Shown: positions 45,944-54,145 of the stretch, piece after piece
How positions within the stretch are numbered: position 1 is the first letter of the stretch
Layout: every line of letters begins with the position of its first letter
NCBI RefSeq assembly: GCF_019931145.1
Contig: NZ_JAIOUV010000003.1
Coordinates: 372,001-436,000 of the forward strand
DNA: 64,000 nt
Origin: Marinicella meishanensis
GTDB lineage: Bacteria > Pseudomonadota > Gammaproteobacteria > Xanthomonadales > Marinicellaceae
Direction: 5' to 3'
Notes under the pieces: model-generated
What the model was told of the DNA's origin: nothing
Database searches by the model: none
The model's input: the letters and a program-made list of their open reading frames with translations, nothing else
Made by a program: the position numbers and the translations under genes

Positions 45944-47167
45944 ATGGCAAAAGCACAAAAAATAGACGAATTGCAGTCCTTTGAATGGGTGGGTGTCGAC
46001 AAGATTGGCAAAAAGCTGAAAGGTGTTCAGCAGGCCAAATCTACCACCTTGGCAAAAAACGAACTTAGGCGCCAAGGCATTCAGGTTAAGAAAATTTATA
46101 AAAAGCGCAAGTCTTTGTTTGCCGGCGGTAAAGCCATCAAAGCCCAAGACATTGCCTTGTTCAGTCGTCAATTGGCCACCATGATGGAATCGGGTGTGCC
46201 CATGGTGCAAGCTTTTGAGATCATTGAGGGGGGGCAAACCAATCCCCGCATGGCCAAATTGTTGAATGACGTCAAAACCGAAATTCAGTCGGGTTCATCC
46301 TTGGCTGAATCGTTGGGGCGACATCCGCTCTATTTCGATGAGCTGTATTGTAACTTGGTGGCAGCCGGTGAAAAGGCCGGTGTGTTGGATGAATTGTTGG
46401 ACACCATTGCCACCTACAAAGAGCGCACGGAAGAGATCAAAGGCAAAATCAAGAAAGCCATGTTTTACCCCGCAGCGGTGTTGTTTGTGGCCATCGGTGT
46501 GACCATCTTGCTGCTGGTCAAGGTGGTGCCAGAATTTCAAAACATGTTCACCAGTTTTGGTGCAGATTTGCCAGGTTTGACTTTGATGGTGGTCAATGCA
46601 TCGAATGCGATGCAAGAATATTGGTTCATGGTCGTCGCGGTGCTGGTGGGCATCGTGGTGGGATTCACGCAATTGAAGAAGCGATCGCTGAAGTTTGCCC
46701 ATGCGCTGGATCGGTTTTCCTTAAAGATACCGATCGTGGGTGGCATTCTGTTTGATGCCGCGGTGGCCCGATTTGCCAGAACTCTGTCAACCACATTTGC
46801 CGCGGGTGTGCCGTTGGTTGAAGGCCTGGACACCGTTTCAGGCGCTGTGGGTAATGTGGTGTTCCGTGATGCAGTGCTGCAAATCAAAGACGATGTATCC
46901 ACCGGACATCAGTTGCAACTGGCCATGAGTCAGACGCAGTTATTCCCCCACATGGTGATTCAGATGGCTGCCATTGGTGAAGAATCCGGTAACTTGGATG
47001 CCATGTTGGCCAAAGTGGCCGACTATTATGAGCAGGAAGTGTCCAATGCAGTAGATGCTTTGAGCAGTTTGTTGGAACCCATCATCATGGTTCTGGTTGG
47101 TGGTTTGGTGGGTGTGATGGTCGTGGCCATGTACTTGCCCATCTTTAAAATGGCTTCCGTTTTTTAA
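45944..47167 (+). CDS. pilC: type IV pilus inner-membrane platform protein PilC
   Basis: PilC is the membrane platform that couples PilB (and PilT) to pilin assembly. It has 407 residues, two GspF-type cytoplasmic domains, each followed by membrane helices (near 170-195 and 375-400), with the FSRQLATMMESGVPMVQAFEII and FARTLSTTFAAGVPLVEGLD repeats opening them. It begins 5 bases after pilB. Confidence 0.97.
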   Translation: MAKAQKIDELQSFEWVGVDKIGKKLKGVQQAKSTTLAKNELRRQGIQVKKIYKKRKSLFAGGKAIKAQDIALFSRQLATMMESGVPMVQAFEIIEGGQTNPRMAKLLNDVKTEIQSGSSLAESLGRHPLYFDELYCNLVAAGEKAGVLDELLDTIATYKERTEEIKGKIKKAMFYPAAVLFVAIGVTILLLVKVVPEFQNMFTSFGADLPGLTLMVVNASNAMQEYWFMVVAVLVGIVVGFTQLKKRSLKFAHALDRFSLKIPIVGGILFDAAVARFARTLSTTFAAGVPLVEGLDTVSGAVGNVVFRDAVLQIKDDVSTGHQLQLAMSQTQLFPHMVIQMAAIGEESGNLDAMLAKVADYYEQEVSNAVDALSSLLEPIIMVLVGGLVGVMVVAMYLPIFKMASVF

Positions 47168-47177
47168 CGTGCACAAC

Positions 47178-48026
47178 ATGGTCAGTCTGTTGGCGGAAAG
47201 CCCGGCGCTTTTTGTCTCTTTGGCATTGGTCATCGGTTTGTTGGTTGGCAGTTTCCTCAATGTCGTTATTTTGCGCTTACCACCGGTGTTGGAGCACCTG
47301 TGGAAAAAGGAATATGCCGAATTCACCGAGATCGAATTCGATGAAGCCGCACCACCCAGCGTGGCATGGTCCCGCTCACATTGCCCCCAATGCAAAAATC
47401 AATTGTCTGCTTGGCACAACATTCCAGTCATCAGTTATTTGTTGTTGCGTGGTCGTTGTCATTTTTGCGCCCAAAAGATATCAGTGCGCTATCCCCTGAT
47501 TGAACTGATCAGCGGTGTTGGGGCGGCTTGGCTGGCACATCAAATGGGTTTTGGTTGGCCGGTAATGGCGGCCTTGCTGTTGTTGTGGTGGCTGCTGGCC
47601 ATCACCTTCATCGATCTGGACACTTATTTGATCCCAGACCAATTGAGCTTAACCCTGTTGTGGTTGGGCCTGTTGTTCAGTTTGTTCAGTTTTTCCATCA
47701 CCCCTGCTGATGCCATCATCGGTGCTTTGGTGGGCTACTTGTCATTGTGGACGGTGTTTCAATTGTTCCTGTTATTCACGGGAAAAGAAGGCATGGGCTA
47801 CGGTGATTTCAAATTGTTGGCTGCCGGTGGTGCCTGGTTGGGAGCTGAGATGCTGATCGCGGTGTTGTTGATTGCATCGGTCAGCGGTTTGGTGGTGGCA
47901 TTGATTCAGATGGCCTTGAAAAAAGGCGGGCAAAAAATTCCTTTTGGACCTTATTTGTCGGTTGGCATCATGGTCAGTTATTTATACGGAACCGAGGTCA
48001 TGCAACTGTTGTTTCCCGGGTTTTGA
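47178..48026 (+). CDS. pilD: prepilin peptidase PilD
   Basis: PilD cleaves and N-methylates type IV prepilins and type II secretion pseudopilins. The protein has the N-terminal domain with the zinc cysteine pairs CPQC and CHFC, the catalytic aspartates in TFIDLDTYLIPD and GMGYGDFKLLA, and about eight membrane helices. I use the ATG at 47178 (282 residues); an in-frame GTG at 47169 would add three residues. The coaE start overlaps its stop. Confidence 0.96.
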   Translation: MVSLLAESPALFVSLALVIGLLVGSFLNVVILRLPPVLEHLWKKEYAEFTEIEFDEAAPPSVAWSRSHCPQCKNQLSAWHNIPVISYLLLRGRCHFCAQKISVRYPLIELISGVGAAWLAHQMGFGWPVMAALLLLWWLLAITFIDLDTYLIPDQLSLTLLWLGLLFSLFSFSITPADAIIGALVGYLSLWTVFQLFLLFTGKEGMGYGDFKLLAAGGAWLGAEMLIAVLLIASVSGLVVALIQMALKKGGQKIPFGPYLSVGIMVSYLYGTEVMQLLFPGF

Positions 48027-48634
48027 TGAACAAGCTTTTGATTTGCTTGACCGGCGGCATTGCCTCTGGTAAAACCCGCGTGTCAGACCGGTTCTTGCAA
48101 TGGGGGGGCGCCGTCATTGATACCGATGTGCTGGCCCGGCAAGTGGTGCAGCCAGGAACACCGGGTTTGTTGCGGTTGATCGAACATTTTGGTCCGGGGA
48201 TATTAACCGACAATGGTGCCTTGGATCGGGCAGCACTCAAACAGCTTATTTTTCAAGATGAAGCGGCGCGTTTAGCGGTCAATCAGATCTTGCACCCTTT
48301 GATCTGGGCCGCAGGTCTGGCGCAGTCAAGTCAAAGTAATAAGCAGTTGGAAATGTGGGTGATCCCCTTGTTTCATCCAGGTATTGATCAAATTGAATTC
48401 GATCGGGTGTTGGTGGTGGATGTGGATCCAAAGATTCAAATTCAGCGGATCATGCAACGTGATGGCATTGATCGTTCCATGGCTCAAGCCATCATGGGTA
48501 CGCAACTGTCGCGGGAAGATCGCTTGCAGTTGGCCTCAGATGTGTTGGTGAACAACGGCACGTTGGAGCAACTCGATGAAAAAGCCCATGATTTGTACCA
48601 CATGTATCAGCACATGGCGGTGGCAGCTGGTTAA
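48026..48634 (+). CDS. coaE: dephospho-CoA kinase
   Basis: CoaE phosphorylates dephospho-CoA, the last step of coenzyme A synthesis. The 202-residue protein has the P-loop LTGGIASGKTRVS and the DTDVLARQVVQPGTPG segment, then the lid region and DGIDRSMAQAIMGTQLSREDRL. The order pilB-pilC-pilD-coaE is the usual one in gammaproteobacteria. The ATG overlaps the pilD stop (TGATG). Confidence 0.96.
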   Translation: MNKLLICLTGGIASGKTRVSDRFLQWGGAVIDTDVLARQVVQPGTPGLLRLIEHFGPGILTDNGALDRAALKQLIFQDEAARLAVNQILHPLIWAAGLAQSSQSNKQLEMWVIPLFHPGIDQIEFDRVLVVDVDPKIQIQRIMQRDGIDRSMAQAIMGTQLSREDRLQLASDVLVNNGTLEQLDEKAHDLYHMYQHMAVAAG

Positions 48635-48653
48635 ATGGTGGGTTTTGCCACCA
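48635..48653 (+). other. hairpin after coaE without T run
   Basis: TGGTGG and CCACCA form a 6-bp stem with loop GTTTTG just after the coaE stop. There is no T tract, so it may be a weak or rho-dependent end. Confidence 0.3.
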
Positions 48654-48686
48654 CAATTAACACGTGCAGTACTGCAGGCCATCAGT

Positions 48687-48692
48687 TATAAT
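48687..48692 (+). promoter_or_regulatory. -10 box of the CAU tRNA
   Basis: TATAAT stands 16 bases before the tRNA 5' end. A good -35 is not seen at standard distance (TTAACA is 24 bases off), so the promoter is only half supported. Confidence 0.4.
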
Positions 48693-48707
48693 TCGCTTCC
48701 TCCATTC

Positions 48708-48784
48708 GGGCCTGTAGCTCAGTTGGTTAGAGCAGTGGACTCATAATCCATTGGTCGTAGGTTCGAGTCCTACCAGGCCCACCA
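48708..48784 (+). tRNA. tRNA with CAT anticodon (elongator Met or Ile2)
   Basis: A complete 77-base cloverleaf: acceptor GGGCCTG paired with CAGGCCC, a D-arm AGCTCAGTTGGTTAGAGC, an anticodon loop ACTCATAAT with CAT, a T-arm GTAGG-TTCGAGT-CCTAC, discriminator A and an encoded CCA. By anticodon it is either elongator tRNA-Met or the tRNA-Ile2 whose C34 is changed to lysidine by TilS. It is not the initiator, whose acceptor has an unpaired first base. I cannot settle which of the two from sequence alone. Confidence 0.93.
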
Positions 48785-49152
48785 ACACCTCAGTTCAGTT
48801 CAACGGGTCAATGCCATCGGCTGAATCATGCTGACGCCATGGCAGTCGGCGAGAAAGATTTGCAATGGATTCTGCATGTGGCTCGGTTCGTGCATTTCAC
48901 CTATGTGGCCGATTCCCGAGTTTCATGGTTCCGCTGTGTGCCCATGTTCTTTGGTTTGCTCTTCTTGTATTTTTTTTAAATATATCTTGATTATTCAGTA
49001 CTTTAAAGGTTATTCTTGCATTGTCTTCTTAAAAAAAGTAAAGTATTGATGTAAATTGTGATTAGTGGCACAGATTTGGCACCATTGAATGTGTGTAATG
49101 ATCACAAGATAAGAAGTTCCATATACAGCAATTATTAAAGAGAGAGATCGTT
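48785..49152. other. 368-base AT-rich gap before pilM
   Basis: No convincing gene. From about 48960 the base composition drops sharply to AT-rich, unlike the surrounding DNA. It contains a sigma-54-like site (49066-49081) and, upstream of it, TATCTTGATTATT, which on the reverse strand resembles an IHF site with one mismatch. The ribosome site of pilM (GAGAGAG, near 49140) lies at its end. Confidence 0.5.
49066..49081 (+). promoter_or_regulatory. sigma-54-like promoter upstream of pilM
   Basis: TGGCAC, five bases, TGGCA: the GG (49067-49068) and GC (49079-49080) have exactly the -24/-12 spacing of RpoN promoters, with one mismatch from the TTGCA half. Transcription would start near 49092, about 60 bases before pilM. 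rpoN and a partner activator are not in the window. Confidence 0.5.
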
Positions 49153-50211
49153 TTGCAATTGTTAGGTAGAAGTAAAGTTCAGTTAATCGGGGTTGATGTC
49201 AGTTCATCAGCGGTCAAGATATTACAGCTGTCTGGTAGTTTGGATAACTTAAAGGTCGAAAGGTATGCAGTCGAGCCTCTTTCAGTGAATGCAGTGGTTG
49301 ATAACAACATTGCCGAGGTTGACTTGGTGTCTGCAGCCATCAGCAAGGCAGTGAATAAGGCTGGCATCAAAGTGAAAGGCGCCGCCACCGCAGTTTCAGG
49401 ATCTGCTGTTATCACCAAAATCATACAAATGCCATCTGAGTTGACCGATGAAGAATTGGAAGCTCAGTTGGAACTGGATGCCACCCAATACATTCCTTAT
49501 CCAATCGACGAAGTGAGTTTGGATTTTTGTGTGTTGGGGCCGGTTGAAGGCAATGAGGAAGTCAGCAATGTATTGATTGCCAGTTCCCGCTCAGAAAACG
49601 TGGATGTGTTCATTGAAGCCTTCGAAGGCGCCGGTTTGGACCTGAAAGTGGTGGATGTTGAAGCGTTTGCCATTGAGCGGTGTTTCAACCTGGTCCGAGA
49701 GCAATACGAAATCAATGACGAAGAAGTGGTGGCCTTGTTTGACATTGGTGCCAACACCATGACCATGCATGCCATGCACAAGCGCACTGGGATCTACAGC
49801 CGTGAGCAATCATTTGGTGGCAAGCAATTGACCGAAGAAATCATGCAACGTTATGGTCTGTCATACGAAGAAGCTGGCTTGGCCAAGCGCCAAGGTGGTT
49901 TGCCTGAAAGTTACGAGTCAGAGGTGCTGCAGTCTTTCAAAGACACCTTGGTGCAACAGGTCAGCCGGGCTTTGCAGTTTTTCTTCTCTGCCACTGAGTT
50001 TGGCAATGTGGACCGCATTTTACTGGGTGGGGGTTGTGCCTCTATCCCGGAAATTGACGTGTTGGTCGAAGATCAAGTGGGTGTTCCGACTGAAGTCATC
50101 AATCCAGTCAGCAATTTTAAACTTTCATCTAAAGTCAGTCATGAAGCGCTTGAGGCAGATGCCCCTTCTATGATGTCGGTGGTGGGACTAGCACTGAGGA
50201 ATTTTGATTAA
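49153..50211 (+). CDS. pilM: type IV pilus assembly protein PilM
   Basis: PilM is an FtsA-like cytoplasmic actin-fold protein that binds the N terminus of PilN and links the inner-membrane alignment complex. The 352-residue protein shows the LIGVDVSSSAVKILQL opening, QYIPYPIDEVSLDF, the ATPase segment ALFDIGANTMTMHA and the C-terminal RILLGGGCA. The apparent start is a TTG with a GAGAGAG ribosome site a few bases upstream; no ATG near it fits better. Confidence 0.95.
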   Translation: MQLLGRSKVQLIGVDVSSSAVKILQLSGSLDNLKVERYAVEPLSVNAVVDNNIAEVDLVSAAISKAVNKAGIKVKGAATAVSGSAVITKIIQMPSELTDEELEAQLELDATQYIPYPIDEVSLDFCVLGPVEGNEEVSNVLIASSRSENVDVFIEAFEGAGLDLKVVDVEAFAIERCFNLVREQYEINDEEVVALFDIGANTMTMHAMHKRTGIYSREQSFGGKQLTEEIMQRYGLSYEEAGLAKRQGGLPESYESEVLQSFKDTLVQQVSRALQFFFSATEFGNVDRILLGGGCASIPEIDVLVEDQVGVPTEVINPVSNFKLSSKVSHEALEADAPSMMSVVGLALRNFD

Positions 50212-50213
50212 TT

Positions 50214-50792
50214 ATGGCTAAAATTAATTTATTGCCCTGGCGTGAAGAGAGACGCCAACAACTGACCAAAGAGTACTACCTGATGCTGGGCTTATCGGCT
50301 GTGGTGGCTTTGGCACTATTTGGTTTGGCTTACTACTATTTTGATCAAAGCATTAAATTTCAAAACCAGCGAAACACGTTCATGAACACAGAAATTGCCA
50401 AATTGGATGAACAGATCAAAGAGATTGATAAGCTGGAAGCGAAGAAAGCCGGCTTGATCGCACGGCAGCAGGTGATTGAAGAATTGCAGGCCAACCGCAC
50501 CATGATGGTGCATTTGTTTGATGAGTTGGTCAAAACCATTCCCAATGGGGTGTTTTTAGAAAAAATCACCCAGCAGGGAACGGTGATTTCGATGGAAGGG
50601 TACTCACAATCTCACTCCCGTGTGTCTGATTACATGCGCCGATTGGATGAATCGGCCTGGTTTACCAAGGTGGAACTGGATTACATCAAAGCCGACGATA
50701 CGTTAACCACGCACGAACAAAAATTCAAACTCAGTGTGAAGTTGGTGAATCCAAACCGAAAACAAGATGATAGCGTCGAGGAAGTCTCATGA
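50214..50792 (+). CDS. pilN: type IV pilus assembly protein PilN
   Basis: PilN is a bitopic inner-membrane protein. The conserved cytoplasmic INLLPWREERR motif (which docks into PilM) is at the very N terminus, followed by one membrane helix (about 24-42), a coiled coil and a ferredoxin-like periplasmic domain. 192 residues. It starts 2 bases after pilM and overlaps pilO by 4. Confidence 0.96.
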   Translation: MAKINLLPWREERRQQLTKEYYLMLGLSAVVALALFGLAYYYFDQSIKFQNQRNTFMNTEIAKLDEQIKEIDKLEAKKAGLIARQQVIEELQANRTMMVHLFDELVKTIPNGVFLEKITQQGTVISMEGYSQSHSRVSDYMRRLDESAWFTKVELDYIKADDTLTTHEQKFKLSVKLVNPNRKQDDSVEEVS

Positions 50793-51427
50793 GTTTTATT
50801 GATGAATTAAACAGTCTTGATACCAGCAATCCAGGGGGTTGGCCCAATTCAATCAAATTGGCCTCTGTGGTGTTTTTGGCGATATTGATATTGGTGGGTG
50901 GTTATTTCATGTTCATCAAAGACATGAAGGTGAACCTGGAAGGCTTACAGAAAAAAGAAACTGAGTTGAAAAACACCTATTCTTTCAAATACCAAAAAGC
51001 CGCACAATTGGATGCCTATAAAGAGCAATTGAAAGAAATGGAAATCATTTTGCAGTCCATGCTCAGACAATTGCCCAGTAAGAATGAAATGTCGGATTTG
51101 ATTGTGGATGTGTCGCAGACCGCATTGGCCAGTGGCATTGAAAACGAGTTGTTTGAACCCGGTGCTGAATCGATCAAAGATTTCTACGCTGAAAAACCGA
51201 TCACGCTCAGAATGAAAGGCAATTACCATGAATTTGGAAATTTTGTCAGTGGCGTCGCTTCATTGCCTCGGGTGGTGATTTTGACCATGCATGACATCTC
51301 TTTGAAACCATTGGGTGATTCGGTGTTGGGAGGCCGGTTGTTGCTTGAAGGCACGGCCAAAACCTACCGCTATTTGGACGACGAAGAAATGACCACTGAA
51401 ACTGCTGGTACAGGAGCCCAACGATGA
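50789..51427 (+). CDS. pilO: type IV pilus assembly protein PilO
   Basis: PilO pairs with PilN in the periplasm to form the inner-membrane alignment complex. The 212-residue protein has a short cytoplasmic opening (LNSLDTSNPGGWPNSIKLA), a membrane helix (about 24-43), a coiled coil and a periplasmic domain with LRMKGNYHEFGNFVSGVASLPRVV. Starts and stops overlap both neighbours (ATGA type). Confidence 0.95.
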   Translation: MSFIDELNSLDTSNPGGWPNSIKLASVVFLAILILVGGYFMFIKDMKVNLEGLQKKETELKNTYSFKYQKAAQLDAYKEQLKEMEIILQSMLRQLPSKNEMSDLIVDVSQTALASGIENELFEPGAESIKDFYAEKPITLRMKGNYHEFGNFVSGVASLPRVVILTMHDISLKPLGDSVLGGRLLLEGTAKTYRYLDDEEMTTETAGTGAQR

Positions 51428-51945
51428 GAAAGTATGTACTGTTGATGTTTCTGTTTTTGTTGGGTTGTAACAACAACTTCAATGACCTCAATGATTTCAT
51501 TGCCCATCAAAAAACCAAACCAGTTAAACCCATTGATCCATTGCCTCAATTGAAACCGCATGAAGTGTTTGAATACAACGCTTCTGCTGCCAGAGATCCT
51601 TTTTCTAATGATCTTGAAGTGGTGGATGAGGTTGAACAAGCTGCTTTGGCAGTGAACGAAGATGGCCGTGGACCGGATTTGACCCGACGCAAAGAGTTTT
51701 TGGAGTCTTACCCATTGGACAGTTTGTTGATGGTTGGGACTTACCAACAAGATGAAGATTATTGGGCTTTGGTGGTGGATCCGGAAGGCACCATTCACCG
51801 GGTGGCTCAGGGTCATTATTTAGGACACAACCATGGTCTGGTGACGGCCATTTACGAAAACGAAATCCAGTTGCAAGAATGGATAAACGATGGCTTAGGA
51901 GCGTGGCGTGAACGCGGTGCTGCAATGGCTTTGAAAGAAGAGTGA
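51424..51945 (+). CDS. pilP: type IV pilus assembly lipoprotein PilP
   Basis: PilP connects the PilN/PilO pair to the secretin PilQ. The 173-residue protein has a lipobox LLGC (Cys15, followed by Asn), a flexible linker, and the conserved beta-domain from ARDPF onward, with SLLMVGTYQQDEDYWALVVDPEGTIHRV and GHYLGHNHGLVTAI. It overlaps pilO and pilQ. Confidence 0.95.
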   Translation: MRKYVLLMFLFLLGCNNNFNDLNDFIAHQKTKPVKPIDPLPQLKPHEVFEYNASAARDPFSNDLEVVDEVEQAALAVNEDGRGPDLTRRKEFLESYPLDSLLMVGTYQQDEDYWALVVDPEGTIHRVAQGHYLGHNHGLVTAIYENEIQLQEWINDGLGAWRERGAAMALKEE

Positions 51946-54125
51946 ATGTGAGTGAATTTATGAATATTAATGATTTAACTTTAAATACAGTCAGTAAGAA
52001 ACTGGTGACATTCAGTGTGTTTTGTTTGTTTGTGATCAACCAAGCCATGGCGCAATCAGCCATTGAAAACATTGATGTTCGAACCGGCGAAAACGGAGTG
52101 GTCGTGGTGGACTTCACATTCAGTGACTCTGCCGTTCAACCAGAGGTGTTTTCGACCAACTTACCGCCGCGATTGGCGCTCGATTTCAGTGGTACCAATA
52201 ATGCCAGTAACAAGCGCAACATGGCCATTGGTACCGGTGGGTTGAAAGGATTGCGGGTCGTTTCCAGCAACGACAAAACCCGTGTGGTTATGGATTTGAT
52301 GAACGCCATGCAGCATGAAATCATGACCAATGACAATGTGGTCAGTGTGGCTTTGAGTTCAAATCGCAATCAAAGCACCAGCCGCAGCGCAGAAAACACG
52401 GCTATTGAAATGGTGGATTTTCGACGCGGTACAGAAGGTCAAGGCATTGTCCAACTGAGTCTGTCTAACCCGAATGCGGTGATTAATTACACCGAGACAT
52501 TGGGTAAAATCACCATTGAAGTGGCCAACAGTCAATTGTCAGCTGACATGGACAGAAAATTGGATGTGATCGATTTTGCCACCCCTGTGACTTTTGTCGA
52601 TGCCAGGCAAAGAGGAACTGATGTCAAAATTGAAGTAGAAATATCTGGCTCTTATGACAAAGTGATATATCAAGCCGGTAATGAATACAACCTGGAAATC
52701 AAAGAATTGGACTTGGATGCCATCGCCAGTTCAAAATTGATTGATGACGAACCGGTCTATTCAGGTAACCTGGTTTCTTTCAACTTCCAAGACATTCCTG
52801 TGCGCTCTGTGATTCAATTGATAGCTGATGCCTCTCAATTGAACATCGTGGTGGCTGATAACGTTGAAGGCAATGTGACCCTGCGTTTAAATAATGTGCC
52901 TTGGGATCAAGCCTTGGATATCGTCTTACAAAGTAAACAACTGGATCAACGCCGCAGAGGCGATGTGATTTGGGTGGCACCGGCGGCTGACATCGCGGCC
53001 CGCGAACAAGAAAAACTGGAATCACTCAGTAAAAAAGAAGAGTTGGAGCCGTTGGACAACATTTTCATCCAAGTCAACTATGCCAAAGCCGAAGAATTGG
53101 CGAGTTTGATCAGAGGCACTGGTGGTGATGGCGGTGATGCCGGTGGCAACACCTTGCTGTCTTCTCGTGGATCGGTGACCTTTGATGAACGAACCAATAC
53201 CTTATTGGTGACCGATGTGCCAGATCGATTAATTGTGATTCAGGAGTTGGTAACCACATTGGATCGTTCCGTGCAACAGGTACAAATTGAATCACGCATC
53301 GTGGTGGCTACCGAACGTTTTGGTGATGAGTTGGGTGTGCGTTTCGGGGTGACCGGCTCACATGAAGACAAGTATGGCAACATCATCAGCACAGGCGGCA
53401 GTTCTGCAGCGGTTGATCGATTGAATAATGCGGCTCTGTTGAATCGCTATGGCTCATTCAGCGGTTCCGGTTTGCCCACATTGACGCCGGATTCAGAGCC
53501 TGCAGAAAACATTCCTGGAGCACCACTGGGCGAGCGATTGAATGTGAATTTGCCGGCGGCTTCATCAACAGCAGGCCGATGGGCTGCGAGTATTTTGGCC
53601 GCAGACTTCTTATTGGATCTGGAATTGTCTGCCCTGGAATCTGAAGACCGCGGTGAAGTCATTTCATCACCACGGGTGATCACCGCGAATCAAACCCAAG
53701 CAGTGATTAAGCAAGGTGTCCAAATTCCTTATGAACAATCCACTTCCAGTGGCGCCACTTCGATTTCATTTAAAGATGCGGTGTTGTCATTGAATGTGGT
53801 TCCGCTGATCACACCTGATGAACGAATTGATCTGACCTTATTGGTGGCACAGGATTCCATTGGTGAAGAAATTTCCACATCTTTGGGCGGCAGCGTGCCT
53901 TCGATTGACACACGCTCTGTTGAAACCAGGGTGTTGGTGAACAATGGTCAAACTGTGGTGCTGGGTGGTATTTATGAGCAAATCAGAAGAACCACCAAAT
54001 CAAAAGTGCCTGTACTGGGTGATATTCCGGGAATTGGCGGTTTATTCCGCAACAAAGCAATCCAAGATGACAAGGCGGAGTTACTGATCTTTGTGACTCC
54101 AACCATAATTAAAGAAAGTTTATAA
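51942..54125 (+). CDS. pilQ: type IV pilus secretin PilQ
   Basis: PilQ is the outer-membrane ring through which the pilus passes. The 727-residue protein has a signal peptide (to about AMAQS), two AMIN domains (to about residue 250, binding peptidoglycan), the N0/N1 domains (VSFNFQDIPVRSVIQLIADAS onward) and the C-terminal secretin with VEIESRIV-like and SSPRVITANQTQAVIKQG stretches. I use the GTG at 51942, overlapping the pilP stop; an ATG at 51960 is also possible. Confidence 0.96.
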   Translation: MNVSEFMNINDLTLNTVSKKLVTFSVFCLFVINQAMAQSAIENIDVRTGENGVVVVDFTFSDSAVQPEVFSTNLPPRLALDFSGTNNASNKRNMAIGTGGLKGLRVVSSNDKTRVVMDLMNAMQHEIMTNDNVVSVALSSNRNQSTSRSAENTAIEMVDFRRGTEGQGIVQLSLSNPNAVINYTETLGKITIEVANSQLSADMDRKLDVIDFATPVTFVDARQRGTDVKIEVEISGSYDKVIYQAGNEYNLEIKELDLDAIASSKLIDDEPVYSGNLVSFNFQDIPVRSVIQLIADASQLNIVVADNVEGNVTLRLNNVPWDQALDIVLQSKQLDQRRRGDVIWVAPAADIAAREQEKLESLSKKEELEPLDNIFIQVNYAKAEELASLIRGTGGDGGDAGGNTLLSSRGSVTFDERTNTLLVTDVPDRLIVIQELVTTLDRSVQQVQIESRIVVATERFGDELGVRFGVTGSHEDKYGNIISTGGSSAAVDRLNNAALLNRYGSFSGSGLPTLTPDSEPAENIPGAPLGERLNVNLPAASSTAGRWAASILAADFLLDLELSALESEDRGEVISSPRVITANQTQAVIKQGVQIPYEQSTSSGATSISFKDAVLSLNVVPLITPDERIDLTLLVAQDSIGEEISTSLGGSVPSIDTRSVETRVLVNNGQTVVLGGIYEQIRRTTKSKVPVLGDIPGIGGLFRNKAIQDDKAELLIFVTPTIIKESL

Positions 54126-54145
54126 AATATAACTGAAGGTTAACT

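Noticed and set aside
48828-49049. A 73-codon open frame between the CAU tRNA and pilM
   Set aside because: Cysteine- and phenylalanine-rich translation of an AT-rich non-coding stretch, no ribosome site, no resemblance to any protein.
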